A stretch of DNA of 34,182 nucleotides, taken from contig JAILRH010000007.1 in the NCBI GenBank assembly GCA_024698345.1, forward strand, positions 1 to 34,182, given 5' to 3'. Source of the stretch: Lachnospiraceae bacterium (GTDB taxonomy: Bacteria; Bacillota; Clostridia; Lachnospirales; Lachnospiraceae). Positions 1 through 7,975 of the stretch are shown one piece after another. Position 1 is the first letter of the stretch, and the number at the start of each line of letters is the position of its first letter. The notes under the pieces are model-generated. The model worked only from the letters and a program-made list of their open reading frames with translations. It searched no databases and had not been told where the DNA came from. The translations under genes and the position numbers were made by a program.

Positions 1-113
1 AAATCGTCTGTAGAGTAAATCATAGGGCTACAGACGATTTTGTCATTTTTCTAATTTTCGTCTGTAGCCCTATGATTTACTCTACAGATGATTTTGTCAT
101 TTTTCTAATTTTC
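1..113 (+). repeat. Tandem pair of terminator-like hairpins with mutually inverted loops
   Basis: Two 54-bp tandem units are visible. Each has a 9-bp inverted repeat (CGTCTGTAG at 5-13 and 59-67; CTACAGACG at 28-36, CTACAGATG at 82-90) around a 14-bp core, followed by an identical T-rich 22-bp tail (37-58 and 91-112). The core of unit 1 (14-27, AGTAAATCATAGGG) is the exact reverse complement of the core of unit 2 (68-81). In unit 1 the stem extends to 13 bp (1-13 with 28-40). The only stem difference, T at 89, still gives a G-U pair in a plus-strand RNA but would be C-A in a minus-strand RNA. With the T-rich tails this suggests rho-independent terminators for a rightward gene lying before the window, which is inference. 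Confidence 0.6.
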
Positions 114-119
114 ATCTGC

Positions 120-297
120 GCATTTCTGCAATCTACCAGATAACACATTTAATGTGTTATCGTAGCGAAAGCGATTAGTTACTAATCGCGAAAGCCGCCG
201 GAGGCTTATAACTGAGAAGGAGATTGGACCCCTACTCAGTAAATTATCTTACCCCCACCTTCACTTTGTTTAGAGGATGGGGACATCTACTTCTTAG
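120..297. other. Gene-free, hairpin-dense region
   Basis: No convincing ORF lies here. Five potential stem-loops are packed end to end: 140-160 (10-bp arms, 1-nt centre), 171-189 (9-bp arms, 1-nt centre), 192-207 (AAGCC/GGCTT), 211-240 (10-bp arms with one mismatch) and 253-282 (8 bp with one bulge). The last begins 15 nt after the stop of the minus-strand gene ending at 298 and could act as its transcript end, although no T-tract follows on that strand. The rest could be a dispersed repeat element or a structured RNA. A single window cannot decide. Confidence 0.4.
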
Positions 298-711
298 TTA
301 TAACGCAACTTCAATATATTCTTTTAAACTACCAGGTATCTGTGCCTCATCCAAGGAGATACTCAATACCAAGTCCACTTCATCACTAATTTGTTTAAGA
401 GGGGCTATGGCTTTTTCAATCCCTCCAATGTCCAAATTTGAAACCGTCAAAAAACTGTCTACAAAAACAATCTGAATATCATGATTCCCTGACAACAACC
501 CACAAATAAAACCTACAATACCATCCAATCCCGAAATTGGGTACTCGCTGACATCAACTAATCTAATCCCATTGTCCAGCTCATACATATGCTTTGAGTT
601 CTTATCTAGGTATACAATACTTCCGTCCGTTTCACCTACTGCATCATTTGCTTTTTGAAGCATAATCTTTGTTTTTCCCTTACCTTTTTCACCACAAATA
701 ATTCTAACCAT
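298..711 (-). CDS. Small P-loop ATP-binding protein of unknown function
   Basis: This is a 137-residue cytoplasmic protein. It opens with a Walker A loop (GEKGKGKT, residues 7-14) and has a Walker B-like strand (IQIVFVDSF, about residues 79-87), so nucleotide binding is well supported. There is no membrane segment or recognisable partner domain. The start is fixed by a strong AGGAGGG Shine-Dalgarno 6 nt before the ATG at 711. Similar short P-loop proteins in Clostridia are sometimes labelled PilT-like, but nothing here supports pilus retraction: the protein lacks the PAS-like and Asp/His box regions of PilT. It follows mgsA after a 142-bp AT-rich gap in which no clear promoter or terminator was seen. 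The function is unknown. Confidence 0.75.
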   Translation of the reverse strand: MVRIICGEKGKGKTKIMLQKANDAVGETDGSIVYLDKNSKHMYELDNGIRLVDVSEYPISGLDGIVGFICGLLSGNHDIQIVFVDSFLTVSNLDIGGIEKAIAPLKQISDEVDLVLSISLDEAQIPGSLKEYIEVAL

Positions 712-853
712 GGCACACCCTCCTTTTAGTATGAAGTTTTTAGTTACGTTCTATTTTTATGACAGTACAAAGTACTTATCATTAATATCATTACAAAAAA
801 CACCACAAACAAAAAGTAGCTAAAGTATAGTTTCAAAACAATCTGCTATCTTA

Positions 854-1252
854 CTATCCGCGATACATCTCTCTAAAATCCATATCTCCTCTGTCCAATG
901 CCTTGATTAACAATTCTGCCGTTGCAACATTTGACGCAAGGGGAATATTATGTGTATCACACAATCTAATGGCATTGTCTACATTTGGTTCATGTGACTT
1001 TGCCGTAAGCGGATCTCTCAGAAAAATAACCAGATCCATCTGATTGTTTTCTATCTGCGCACACAACTGCTGTTCGCCACCCAAATGTCCTGCAAGGAAC
1101 TTATATACAGGAAGATTTGCTGCTTCCTCAATAAGTCTTCCTGTTGTACCTGTAGCGTACAAATTATGTTTTACCAGAATTCCTCTGTATGCTATGCAGA
1201 AATTCTGCATCAGTTTTTTCTTTGAATCATGTGCTATAAATCCAATATTCAC
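854..1252 (-). CDS. mgsA: Methylglyoxal synthase
   Basis: MgsA converts dihydroxyacetone phosphate to methylglyoxal and phosphate, a cytoplasmic bypass of lower glycolysis used when phosphate is limiting. The 132-residue product matches the family over its full length: N-terminal NIGFIAHD with the conserved His-Asp, ATGTTG phosphate-binding loop, GHLGGEQQ, the catalytic-region VIFLRDPL and the C-terminal LCDTHNIPLASN. A TTG at 1258 is in frame, but the GGAGG Shine-Dalgarno (1259-1263) abuts it. The GTG at 1252, 6 nt downstream of GGAGG, is therefore the better start. The gene is the last of the cell-shape cluster, 61 bp after rodA, an arrangement I recall as common in Lachnospiraceae. No clear terminator is visible before 711. 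Confidence 0.93.
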   Translation of the reverse strand: MNIGFIAHDSKKKLMQNFCIAYRGILVKHNLYATGTTGRLIEEAANLPVYKFLAGHLGGEQQLCAQIENNQMDLVIFLRDPLTAKSHEPNVDNAIRLCDTHNIPLASNVATAELLIKALDRGDMDFREMYRG

Positions 1253-1313
1253 AATCAACCTCCCACTATATCAAATACGGGAAAAGTAAAAATAGACTCT
1301 CCCGCAAATATTT

Positions 1314-2459
1314 CTAATATACATTCTTCTTTGTATGAAGTCCTATATTCAATACAATACCCATACCTATATACGAGCTCACCAGCGATGTCAGACCATA
1401 ACTGACAAAAGGAAGAGGAATACCTGTATTTGGTAAAAGCATTGTATTAACCGCAATATTAACAAATGACTGAATTGTAAGTATGGACCCCAATCCGTAA
1501 CAGTATAGTTTGCCAGCCGGATCTCGCACTCTCGACCCTGTGAGGAAACACTCCAAAACAATCAAAAATAACAATACTAACACCGATGAACAACCAAGAA
1601 ATCCAAGTTCTTCACCGATTACCGTAAATACAAAATCGGTATGATCTTCCGGAATCAGATTACTGTTCTTAACACTCGTCTCATCATCATTGTATAGTCC
1701 CTTACCTGTAAGTCCTCCGGAACCAATAGCAAGAAGTGCATTCTCCTGCTGATACCTTAAATCCTTAATATCCGGGTCATCTGTATCTTTAGAATAAAAA
1801 CCTAAAAGTCTGTCATACTGATGTGCATGAAGAACTTTTACTTCAGGATGAAACGCAATCAGATAACCTAAAACTGCAACTATAGGAAGAGCTATTAACA
1901 ACAAACTTCCAATTATCCTGTAATTCAGCCCCGCTATATATATAATAATCGCAAAAGTAGCCATAAATACAATCGCCGTAGACAAATCAGGCTCTTTTAA
2001 AATCAATCCTACCGGTATTGCATAGGCAATCCCAAGAGGTACAAGGACTTTAAAATTGTTAATTTCATCTTTGTATTTTCTGATATATGCTGCTAAAAAT
2101 AAAACAAGTAAAATCTTGCACAATTCCGATGGCTGAAATCTTATTCCTACTATCTCAATCCATCGTTCAGCACCTAATCCCATTCTACCATTTATTTCAA
2201 CCCAAAGCAACAAACCAACAGACAAAACATACAAAATCCAGTAAAATTTCAATATAAAATTGTAACTTATCAACATAAGAACAACCATAGCCAAAAAGCC
2301 CAGTATGAAGCCTACTATCTGTCTCTTCTGATAGTATTCTCCTCCGGCACTTCCAACAGCTAGAATGCCCAAAATCGTCAATACTGACAGATATAATACC
2401 AATCTTAAATTCAGACGGTTGTAATTATATTCTTTCAATGTCGTCAATATACTCTTCAT
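1314..2459 (-). CDS. rodA: SEDS-family peptidoglycan glycosyltransferase RodA
   Basis: RodA polymerises lipid II into glycan strands for side-wall growth, working with the class B PBP encoded at 3461-6310. The 381-residue polytopic protein has about ten membrane helices. It carries the SEDS signature AERWI..G..FQPSEL.K and the extracellular PEDHTDFVFTVIGEELG loop with its essential Asp, followed by the C-terminal GIPLPFVSYGLTSL. FtsW and SpoVE share these motifs; the location beside mreBCD, PBP2 and minD favours RodA. The ATG at 2459 has only a weak, distant AGAGG upstream. It lies 80 bp after minD, and no minE fits in that gap. Confidence 0.9.
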   Translation of the reverse strand: MKSILTTLKEYNYNRLNLRLVLYLSVLTILGILAVGSAGGEYYQKRQIVGFILGFLAMVVLMLISYNFILKFYWILYVLSVGLLLWVEINGRMGLGAERWIEIVGIRFQPSELCKILLVLFLAAYIRKYKDEINNFKVLVPLGIAYAIPVGLILKEPDLSTAIVFMATFAIIIYIAGLNYRIIGSLLLIALPIVAVLGYLIAFHPEVKVLHAHQYDRLLGFYSKDTDDPDIKDLRYQQENALLAIGSGGLTGKGLYNDDETSVKNSNLIPEDHTDFVFTVIGEELGFLGCSSVLVLLFLIVLECFLTGSRVRDPAGKLYCYGLGSILTIQSFVNIAVNTMLLPNTGIPLPFVSYGLTSLVSSYIGMGIVLNIGLHTKKNVY

Positions 2460-2539
2460 AATTATTTGTATTTAACCTCTTTTATTGGTATATTTGCAAA
2501 AATATACGGTTTTTTATTCTTTGAAAAAAATTATTAATT

Positions 2540-3352
2540 CTAAATACCATTGAAATCTCCCTGTGCTTTTTTATTGCTCATCTTAAAGATTTTTTTAAAA
2601 AATCCTTTATCTTTTGAGAAATTCATCATTGGTATTTCTCCGCCCTGAATACGCAAAGAAATATTCTTTATTGCCTGTCCCGGAATCGTTGTTTCATCAA
2701 GAGGAACACCTTTATTTGTGGATATTACAATCTCTACATCATCAGGAACCGCACCAATTATATCAACTCCCAGTATATCCATAACGTCATCAACAGACAT
2801 CATGTCACCGGACTCAACAAGTTCAGGTCTGATTCTGTTTATAATCAGATTAACCGGCTTAATGCATTCCTTTTCTAAAAGTCCCACAATCCTATCTGCA
2901 TCACGTATTGCTGACACTTCGGGTGTTGTAACTACCAAAGCTCTGTCAGCTCCGGCAATCGCATTTCTGAATCCCTGTTCAATGCCAGCAGGACAATCGA
3001 GAATAATATAATCAAATTCCATTCTCAGTTCATCCGTAAGCATCCTCATCTGCTCAGGTGTCACAGCGCTTTTATCTTTAGTCTGAGCACTCGGAATAAG
3101 ATACAATTCATCAAACCTTGGATCCTTAATCAAAGCCTGTCTTACTCTGCATGTGCCTTCTATAATATCTACCAGGTTGTAAACAATCTGATTCTCAAGT
3201 CCCATCACCACATCAAGGTTTCTAAGACCTATATCAGTATCAATCACAACCACCTTTTTCTTTTGTCTTGCAAGGGCTGCGCCTAAATTAGCTGACATTG
3301 TCGTCTTTCCGACTCCCCCCTTGCCTGATGTTACTACAATTACTTCACTCAT
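2540..3352 (-). CDS. minD: Septum site-determining ATPase MinD
   Basis: MinD is a membrane-cycling ATPase that normally positions the division septum by recruiting MinC. The 270-residue product has the deviant Walker A SGKGGVGKTT with both lysines, the switch I region DTDIGLRNLDVVMGLE, the Walker B DYIILDCPAG and a C-terminal amphipathic helix (KGFFKKIFKM) for membrane binding. An in-frame start at 3406 would add 18 residues, but an AGGAGG box 7 nt before the ATG at 3352 and the usual MinD N-terminus (MSEVIVVTSGKGG) make 3352 the start. It follows the PBP2 gene by 108 bp and precedes rodA by 80 bp. Neither gap can encode MinC or MinE, which are the usual flanking genes. Confidence 0.93.
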   Translation of the reverse strand: MSEVIVVTSGKGGVGKTTMSANLGAALARQKKKVVVIDTDIGLRNLDVVMGLENQIVYNLVDIIEGTCRVRQALIKDPRFDELYLIPSAQTKDKSAVTPEQMRMLTDELRMEFDYIILDCPAGIEQGFRNAIAGADRALVVTTPEVSAIRDADRIVGLLEKECIKPVNLIINRIRPELVESGDMMSVDDVMDILGVDIIGAVPDDVEIVISTNKGVPLDETTIPGQAIKNISLRIQGGEIPMMNFSKDKGFFKKIFKMSNKKAQGDFNGI

Positions 3353-3460
3353 AAAAATCCTCCTGACTATCTGAGTAACTTCTCTTCGCTTTCGTGTCAT
3401 TTGCAATCTTTAAAGCTAATAGTTACTTCTGTTTAGCAGTAATTTCTGCCACTACAGCGA

Positions 3461-6310
3461 TTAATCATTTGTTCGTTCTGAATTTGTTGATACCTCAGAT
3501 TTATCAACATCCTTCAAATTAATTTCTCCGAAGTAGTATTTTATAACATCTCTTGTAAGTTCTGCGGATGTACCTGAAGAGTTTGCAAATGGTATTACTG
3601 TTACAACTGAAATCTCAGGTTTATTATATGGTGCATAGGCAACAAATAAACCGTGGGCATTTCTTTTTGAACTTTCTTCAGCAGTTCCGGATTTTCCGGC
3701 AACATCAATCTTCATATCTTTGAAAATGCTCTTAACCGTTCCTTTTGTAACAACCATGCGCATTCCCTCATGAACCGCATCCCATGTAGAATCTCTAAGT
3801 TCTACTTTATTTGTAAGTTCCGGCTTTACATCAGAAACAACTTCTGAATTAACGTCGGTAATCTTATCAATCAATGTAAGTTTGTAATTTTTTCCGCCGT
3901 TTGCAAGTGTAGACATATATCTTGCAATCTGCACCGGTGCATAACTGTGGCTACCCTGACCAATTGCGGAGTGAACTGCTGATTCAGTTGAGAACTTTGG
4001 ATCACTCTCCGTAATCTCAACTCCTGAGTTACTTGTAAGTCCCAGCATATCAGCATACTTTTTAATCTTCTTCAAACCTCTGTCACTATCGTACTTGCCC
4101 TTAGAGTTCGTTCCGAGTTTGTAACCAACATCATAGAAGAAATAGTTACACGAATAAGCTAATGCTTCTTTAACATTAATAGTTCCATGAGTTGAATGTC
4201 CCGAATTATATATCCAACACTTTGGACTAGGAGTAATCTCCTCAAAAATACCCTTTGTTTTTATTGTAGAATTAGGACCTGACAATACTCCTTCTTCCAA
4301 AGCGGTAATTGATGATACCATTTTAAAAGTTGAACCCGGAGCCGTAAGTCCCTGAGTGGCTCTGTTATAGAGTGGATCCGATTCATCTTCCACAAGTTTA
4401 CTCCAATAATCAGGATCAACTGTTCCTGACAATTTGTTGTTATCATAACTTGGATATGTTACAAGCGCTAAAACCTTTCCGGAATTTGGATCAGTTACTA
4501 CTACAGAACCGGAACATGGATCAAGAGCAATCTGTGCCGGAGTTATCTTAAGTTTTTTAATCTGATTTGTAATAAACGTATATGTTTTATACTTATCATA
4601 AGTTGCCAATGTATTATAAGAACTTTCATCCATTTCTAAGACTTTCTGATCATACAAAAGCATACAAATCTCGCTTCCGCTGACAGTTCCATCGTAAATT
4701 CTGTAATACATTACTCTTTTTCCAAATGCAGTATTCTTTTCAAGCATCTGATTAACGTACTCTTTTAACTGCTCATAGGTTTCATCAGTAGTTGAAAAAC
4801 CAGTGTTATCATGTAATTCGGAAATATTAACCCATTCATTTGTAATGGCATACTTAAGATATTTTTTGAAACTCATCTTCCTGTCTGCCCACTTTTGATA
4901 GGTCTTATCATCAGTCTTTATTGCGGATTTTATTACTATATTGTCAGTTTTTAACTCTTCGTAAATATACTCGATATAATCCTGTTTTTCCTTCGACAAA
5001 TCATCATATGAAGTATCATCATCCATAATAGATTTTACAGTGGACTTTGCAGTTTTTACCGAATTCTTATATTTGTTATACACTTTTTCTTCATTAGAAG
5101 TTCGCTTTTTCTTCAATTCCGAAAGACTGACAACATTATTATTCAAAAGTTGGAAATAAACTTCTTTTATTCCAATTGGATGTTCATCTTTTTCGTCTTC
5201 TTTGTCTTTATTGACATCGTAGTTTACAATCTGACTAACAAGAATACCTGCTATCTTCTTTTCAAGAAGATCATAAGTTGCCTTTTGGAGATTCAAATCA
5301 AGAGTCAGAACAACATTATTTCCAGGCGCAGAATCAGTTTTTGAAACAGTACTAATCTTATTTCCTGTACTGTCTGTAAAAATAGTCTCAACCCCTCGCT
5401 TACCACGTAATTTATCTTCCATGGCAGCCTCAATACCAGCTTTTCCGACTACATCTGTGTTTATATATCTCGATTCATCATCTTCCGCAAGACCTTCGTT
5501 CATACTTTCCATCTGCTCATATGAAATAGTACCTGTATATCCCATAATAGGTGCAAAGTATTCACTGTAGTTGTAGACTCTTGTGGTACTTCTGTTTATT
5601 GTTACTCCCGGAATAATTCCTTCATTCTCATAAATCGCAACCATTGTTGCGTTAGAAACATTCTTCGCAATAGTTACCGGAACATACTTCTGGTATGAAT
5701 TAAGATATACATTATATCTGAGTTTTGCTATCTTAAAACGCGTTTCTTCATCATACTTATTTTTATCAATTTTGAATTTTTCATCACACATCTGCTGATA
5801 CACTTCAGCGGCACTGGCCTTTAAATAATCACGTTTTTTTGATTCCAACGCCTCTTTGCCGAAAATATTAATTATCAGTGTCTTCTTTGCAGACTCTGAT
5901 GAAGATGAAAACTGATAATTTCCATCTTCATCAATATAAATAGGGAAATCTACTGAAATAGAATCTCCGTTTTTTTCAATGAGATCTATGGCATTGTAAG
6001 ATATTTCATTGAGTTTCTTGTTCTTGTCATCTGAACTTTTAAGGACATCTTCAAAAGTAACTGTATATGTCAGTTTATTATAAGCAAGAACATTTCCCTT
6101 AGCATCCAAAATCTGTCCTCTGGTACCTGCAGTATAGATAGTTCTTTCCGCCTGCAGTTCATACGTCTGGCTGTAATACTCTTCATTAACAATCTGCAGA
6201 TCAAACAGTCTGTAAGCGAGAATTCCAAGAAGTCCAAGAAATACCACCGAAACTATAAACACTCTTGATTTAATTATTAAATATATCGAATAGAAAAAAT
6301 CGCTAATCAA
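3461..6310 (-). CDS. mrdA: Class B penicillin-binding protein 2, elongasome transpeptidase, with a large insertion
   Basis: This transpeptidase cross-links side-wall peptidoglycan with RodA. It is 949 residues with an N-terminal membrane anchor (about 15-38), a PBP dimerisation domain (about 50-330) and a C-terminal transpeptidase with SxxK S660-T-F-K663, SxN S720-C-N722 and K873-S-G-T876. Usual PBP2 proteins are about 600-720 residues. The excess is a charged segment at about 355-598, inserted between the LDLNLQKA strand and VVVTDPNSGKVLALVTYPSYD. The only upstream start in frame is TTG at 6310, overlapping the end of mreD by 8 bp, with AAAGGAG about 11 nt before it. That start is less certain than the rest of the gene. 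The name follows position and domain order; pbpA is also used. Confidence 0.88.
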   Translation of the reverse strand: MISDFFYSIYLIIKSRVFIVSVVFLGLLGILAYRLFDLQIVNEEYYSQTYELQAERTIYTAGTRGQILDAKGNVLAYNKLTYTVTFEDVLKSSDDKNKKLNEISYNAIDLIEKNGDSISVDFPIYIDEDGNYQFSSSSESAKKTLIINIFGKEALESKKRDYLKASAAEVYQQMCDEKFKIDKNKYDEETRFKIAKLRYNVYLNSYQKYVPVTIAKNVSNATMVAIYENEGIIPGVTINRSTTRVYNYSEYFAPIMGYTGTISYEQMESMNEGLAEDDESRYINTDVVGKAGIEAAMEDKLRGKRGVETIFTDSTGNKISTVSKTDSAPGNNVVLTLDLNLQKATYDLLEKKIAGILVSQIVNYDVNKDKEDEKDEHPIGIKEVYFQLLNNNVVSLSELKKKRTSNEEKVYNKYKNSVKTAKSTVKSIMDDDTSYDDLSKEKQDYIEYIYEELKTDNIVIKSAIKTDDKTYQKWADRKMSFKKYLKYAITNEWVNISELHDNTGFSTTDETYEQLKEYVNQMLEKNTAFGKRVMYYRIYDGTVSGSEICMLLYDQKVLEMDESSYNTLATYDKYKTYTFITNQIKKLKITPAQIALDPCSGSVVVTDPNSGKVLALVTYPSYDNNKLSGTVDPDYWSKLVEDESDPLYNRATQGLTAPGSTFKMVSSITALEEGVLSGPNSTIKTKGIFEEITPSPKCWIYNSGHSTHGTINVKEALAYSCNYFFYDVGYKLGTNSKGKYDSDRGLKKIKKYADMLGLTSNSGVEITESDPKFSTESAVHSAIGQGSHSYAPVQIARYMSTLANGGKNYKLTLIDKITDVNSEVVSDVKPELTNKVELRDSTWDAVHEGMRMVVTKGTVKSIFKDMKIDVAGKSGTAEESSKRNAHGLFVAYAPYNKPEISVVTVIPFANSSGTSAELTRDVIKYYFGEINLKDVDKSEVSTNSERTND

Positions 6311-6836
6311 ATCTCACTTTACTCCTTTGTTCTTCTGTTATGAGTACATCAAAATAAATTTTATAAAAAATCCTGTATATAGCTAATGCAATACACACTG
6401 TCAAAATAACTTCAGGAACAATTATTTTCATTAAATAAAAGCCCACATCAAGTTTATTTCTCAGCATAAACCTAATGACGTAATAGCCCAGGTTATATAT
6501 AAAATCACCACCGGCAACTATCAACATTGGTATTATTACCATATTTTTATAAAAAAGCCTGTTGAATCTGCCGCTGGAAAATCCAACATATAAATACAGC
6601 AACGCATTCAATCCCATAATGTCGGAAGAAAATGCATCAACTAAAAGCCCACTGAAAAAGCCAATTATCATAGCTTCATTTGAACCTGTAAGATATCCAA
6701 AAATACAAACAAGAATAATCAACAAATTAGGTGTTACAAACAAACTTCCGGATATCAGTGATAATGAGTTTTGCAAAATAAAACATACAACTATAAGAAA
6801 TGTTATTACTAATATATTTTTTATTTTATGAAGCAC
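6303..6836 (-). CDS. mreD: Rod shape-determining membrane protein MreD
   Basis: MreD is an integral membrane component of the elongasome that bridges MreC to the RodA/PBP2 machinery. The 177-residue product is almost entirely hydrophobic with about five or six membrane helices, as expected for the family (160-180 residues). It contains the typical NLLIILVCIFGYLTGSNEAMIIGFFSGLLVDAFSS region, with the G..SGLLVD pattern after the third helix. The start is a GTG at 6836 supported by AAAGGA 9 nt upstream, and no in-frame ATG precedes the first helix. The gene sits between mreC (62 bp away) and the PBP2 gene, with which it overlaps by 8 bp. Sequence conservation in MreD is low, so position carries much of the call. 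Confidence 0.87.
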   Translation of the reverse strand: MLHKIKNILVITFLIVVCFILQNSLSLISGSLFVTPNLLIILVCIFGYLTGSNEAMIIGFFSGLLVDAFSSDIMGLNALLYLYVGFSSGRFNRLFYKNMVIIPMLIVAGGDFIYNLGYYVIRFMLRNKLDVGFYLMKIIVPEVILTVCIALAIYRIFYKIYFDVLITEEQRSKVRFD

Positions 6837-6898
6837 ACACTCACATCCTTTCTTATTGTAATAATATAATCAACTTTTTTTGAACGTTATCCCACAAA

Positions 6899-7900
6899 TT
6901 ATTCTTCCGACTCTTCACCCTGATTATTATCCTGATTGTCATCTTGTCTTTCATTATTATCTGAATCATTTGATTCTGTATCATTTGATTCTGTATCACC
7001 TGATACACTTTTATCAGAATCCTTTTTGTCGTTTTCTGCAGTAGTTTCCTGAACGGCTCTGTTATCTTTTACTTTTTTGAGAACGAGAACCTCATCAATA
7101 TGCATAAAGTCAACAACAGGTGTAATCGTTCCTGACTGATTGAGCTGATTAGAATCAAGAGAAACCTCTTCTATGAATCCAACCAGAATACCAGGCAAAA
7201 ACTTATCACTAATCTGTGAAGTAACTACCATATCACCTTCTGATACAGTTGCATCTTTTAATATTCCGGTGAGATTCATAAGCCCTTTTTCGTTGAGCTG
7301 CAAATCACCACTGGCAATTCCCGTATCAGATGTACTTGCAAAAGATACACTGACACTGCTCTCGTCATCAATAATAGTTCTGACTGTAGCATAGTTTCTG
7401 CCCACATCAGTAACAATACCAACAAGTCCTCCGCCGGAAATAACATTCATATCAACTGCAATTCCGTTGTCACTTCCCTTGTCTATTGTAAATGTATTAA
7501 ACCAGTTACTTGTGTCCTTCCCGATAATTCTTGCCGCTACCTTCTCATACTGAACATATTCCTGATCGAGTTCATACAAATCACGCAATCTCTGAAGTTC
7601 ATATTTATTCTGAGCAAGCAGACTGTTATCTTCCTGAAGTTCACGTATCTGATTTTTTAGTTTTTTGTTTTCTGCTTTTAACTTTTTAACTTTTTTAAAA
7701 TTACCCGCAACATCTGTAAAGAAACGACCTATATGATTAATTCCCACCTCCACAGGTACAACAACAGATGCCCCTGCAGTCTTAACCGGTTCAATATACT
7801 TCGGTCTTGCGACAGATATTACCATCATTCCAATGCAAACTATTGTCATCAAAAATATTACCAATTTGGGTTGTAATGTAAACTTAGTTTTTTTCTTCAT
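6899..7900 (-). CDS. mreC: Rod shape-determining protein MreC
   Basis: MreC is a bitopic membrane protein whose extracellular domain links MreB filaments to PBP2. The 333-residue product has one N-terminal membrane helix (about 10-30), a coiled coil (about 65-110, rich in Lys, Leu and Glu), and the paired beta-barrel domain containing ARIIGKDTSNWFNTFTIDKG and the GLVGIVTDVG loop. The start is the ATG at 7900, with AAGGA 7 nt upstream; a TTG one codon earlier is less likely. The last 50 residues form an Asp/Glu/Asn/Ser-rich tail that includes a 15-bp direct repeat in the DNA (SNDTE twice). Such acidic tails are not needed for the fold and vary between relatives. Confidence 0.92.
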   Translation of the reverse strand: MKKKTKFTLQPKLVIFLMTIVCIGMMVISVARPKYIEPVKTAGASVVVPVEVGINHIGRFFTDVAGNFKKVKKLKAENKKLKNQIRELQEDNSLLAQNKYELQRLRDLYELDQEYVQYEKVAARIIGKDTSNWFNTFTIDKGSDNGIAVDMNVISGGGLVGIVTDVGRNYATVRTIIDDESSVSVSFASTSDTGIASGDLQLNEKGLMNLTGILKDATVSEGDMVVTSQISDKFLPGILVGFIEEVSLDSNQLNQSGTITPVVDFMHIDEVLVLKKVKDNRAVQETTAENDKKDSDKSVSGDTESNDTESNDSDNNERQDDNQDNNQGEESEE

Positions 7901-7975
7901 CAATCTATCCTTCTTATATGAACTGATACTCGTTTTTCAGACCATTGTCATTTATTAGATTCCAACGCAACTCTG

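Noticed and set aside
1..113. Possible CRISPR-like repeats
   Set aside because: Only two units occur, they have no spacer variety, and the units are self-complementary with tails identical between copies; no cas genes are nearby.
224..475. Plus-strand ORF of 83 codons
   Set aside because: It overlaps the hairpin region and lies antisense to the P-loop gene, with no SD and no protein-like pattern.
1253..1258. TTG start of mgsA at 1258
   Set aside because: The Shine-Dalgarno directly abuts it; the GTG at 1252 has proper spacing.
2460..2539. Missed minE between minD and rodA
   Set aside because: The 80 bp are AT-rich, carry no start with an SD and are too short for MinE.
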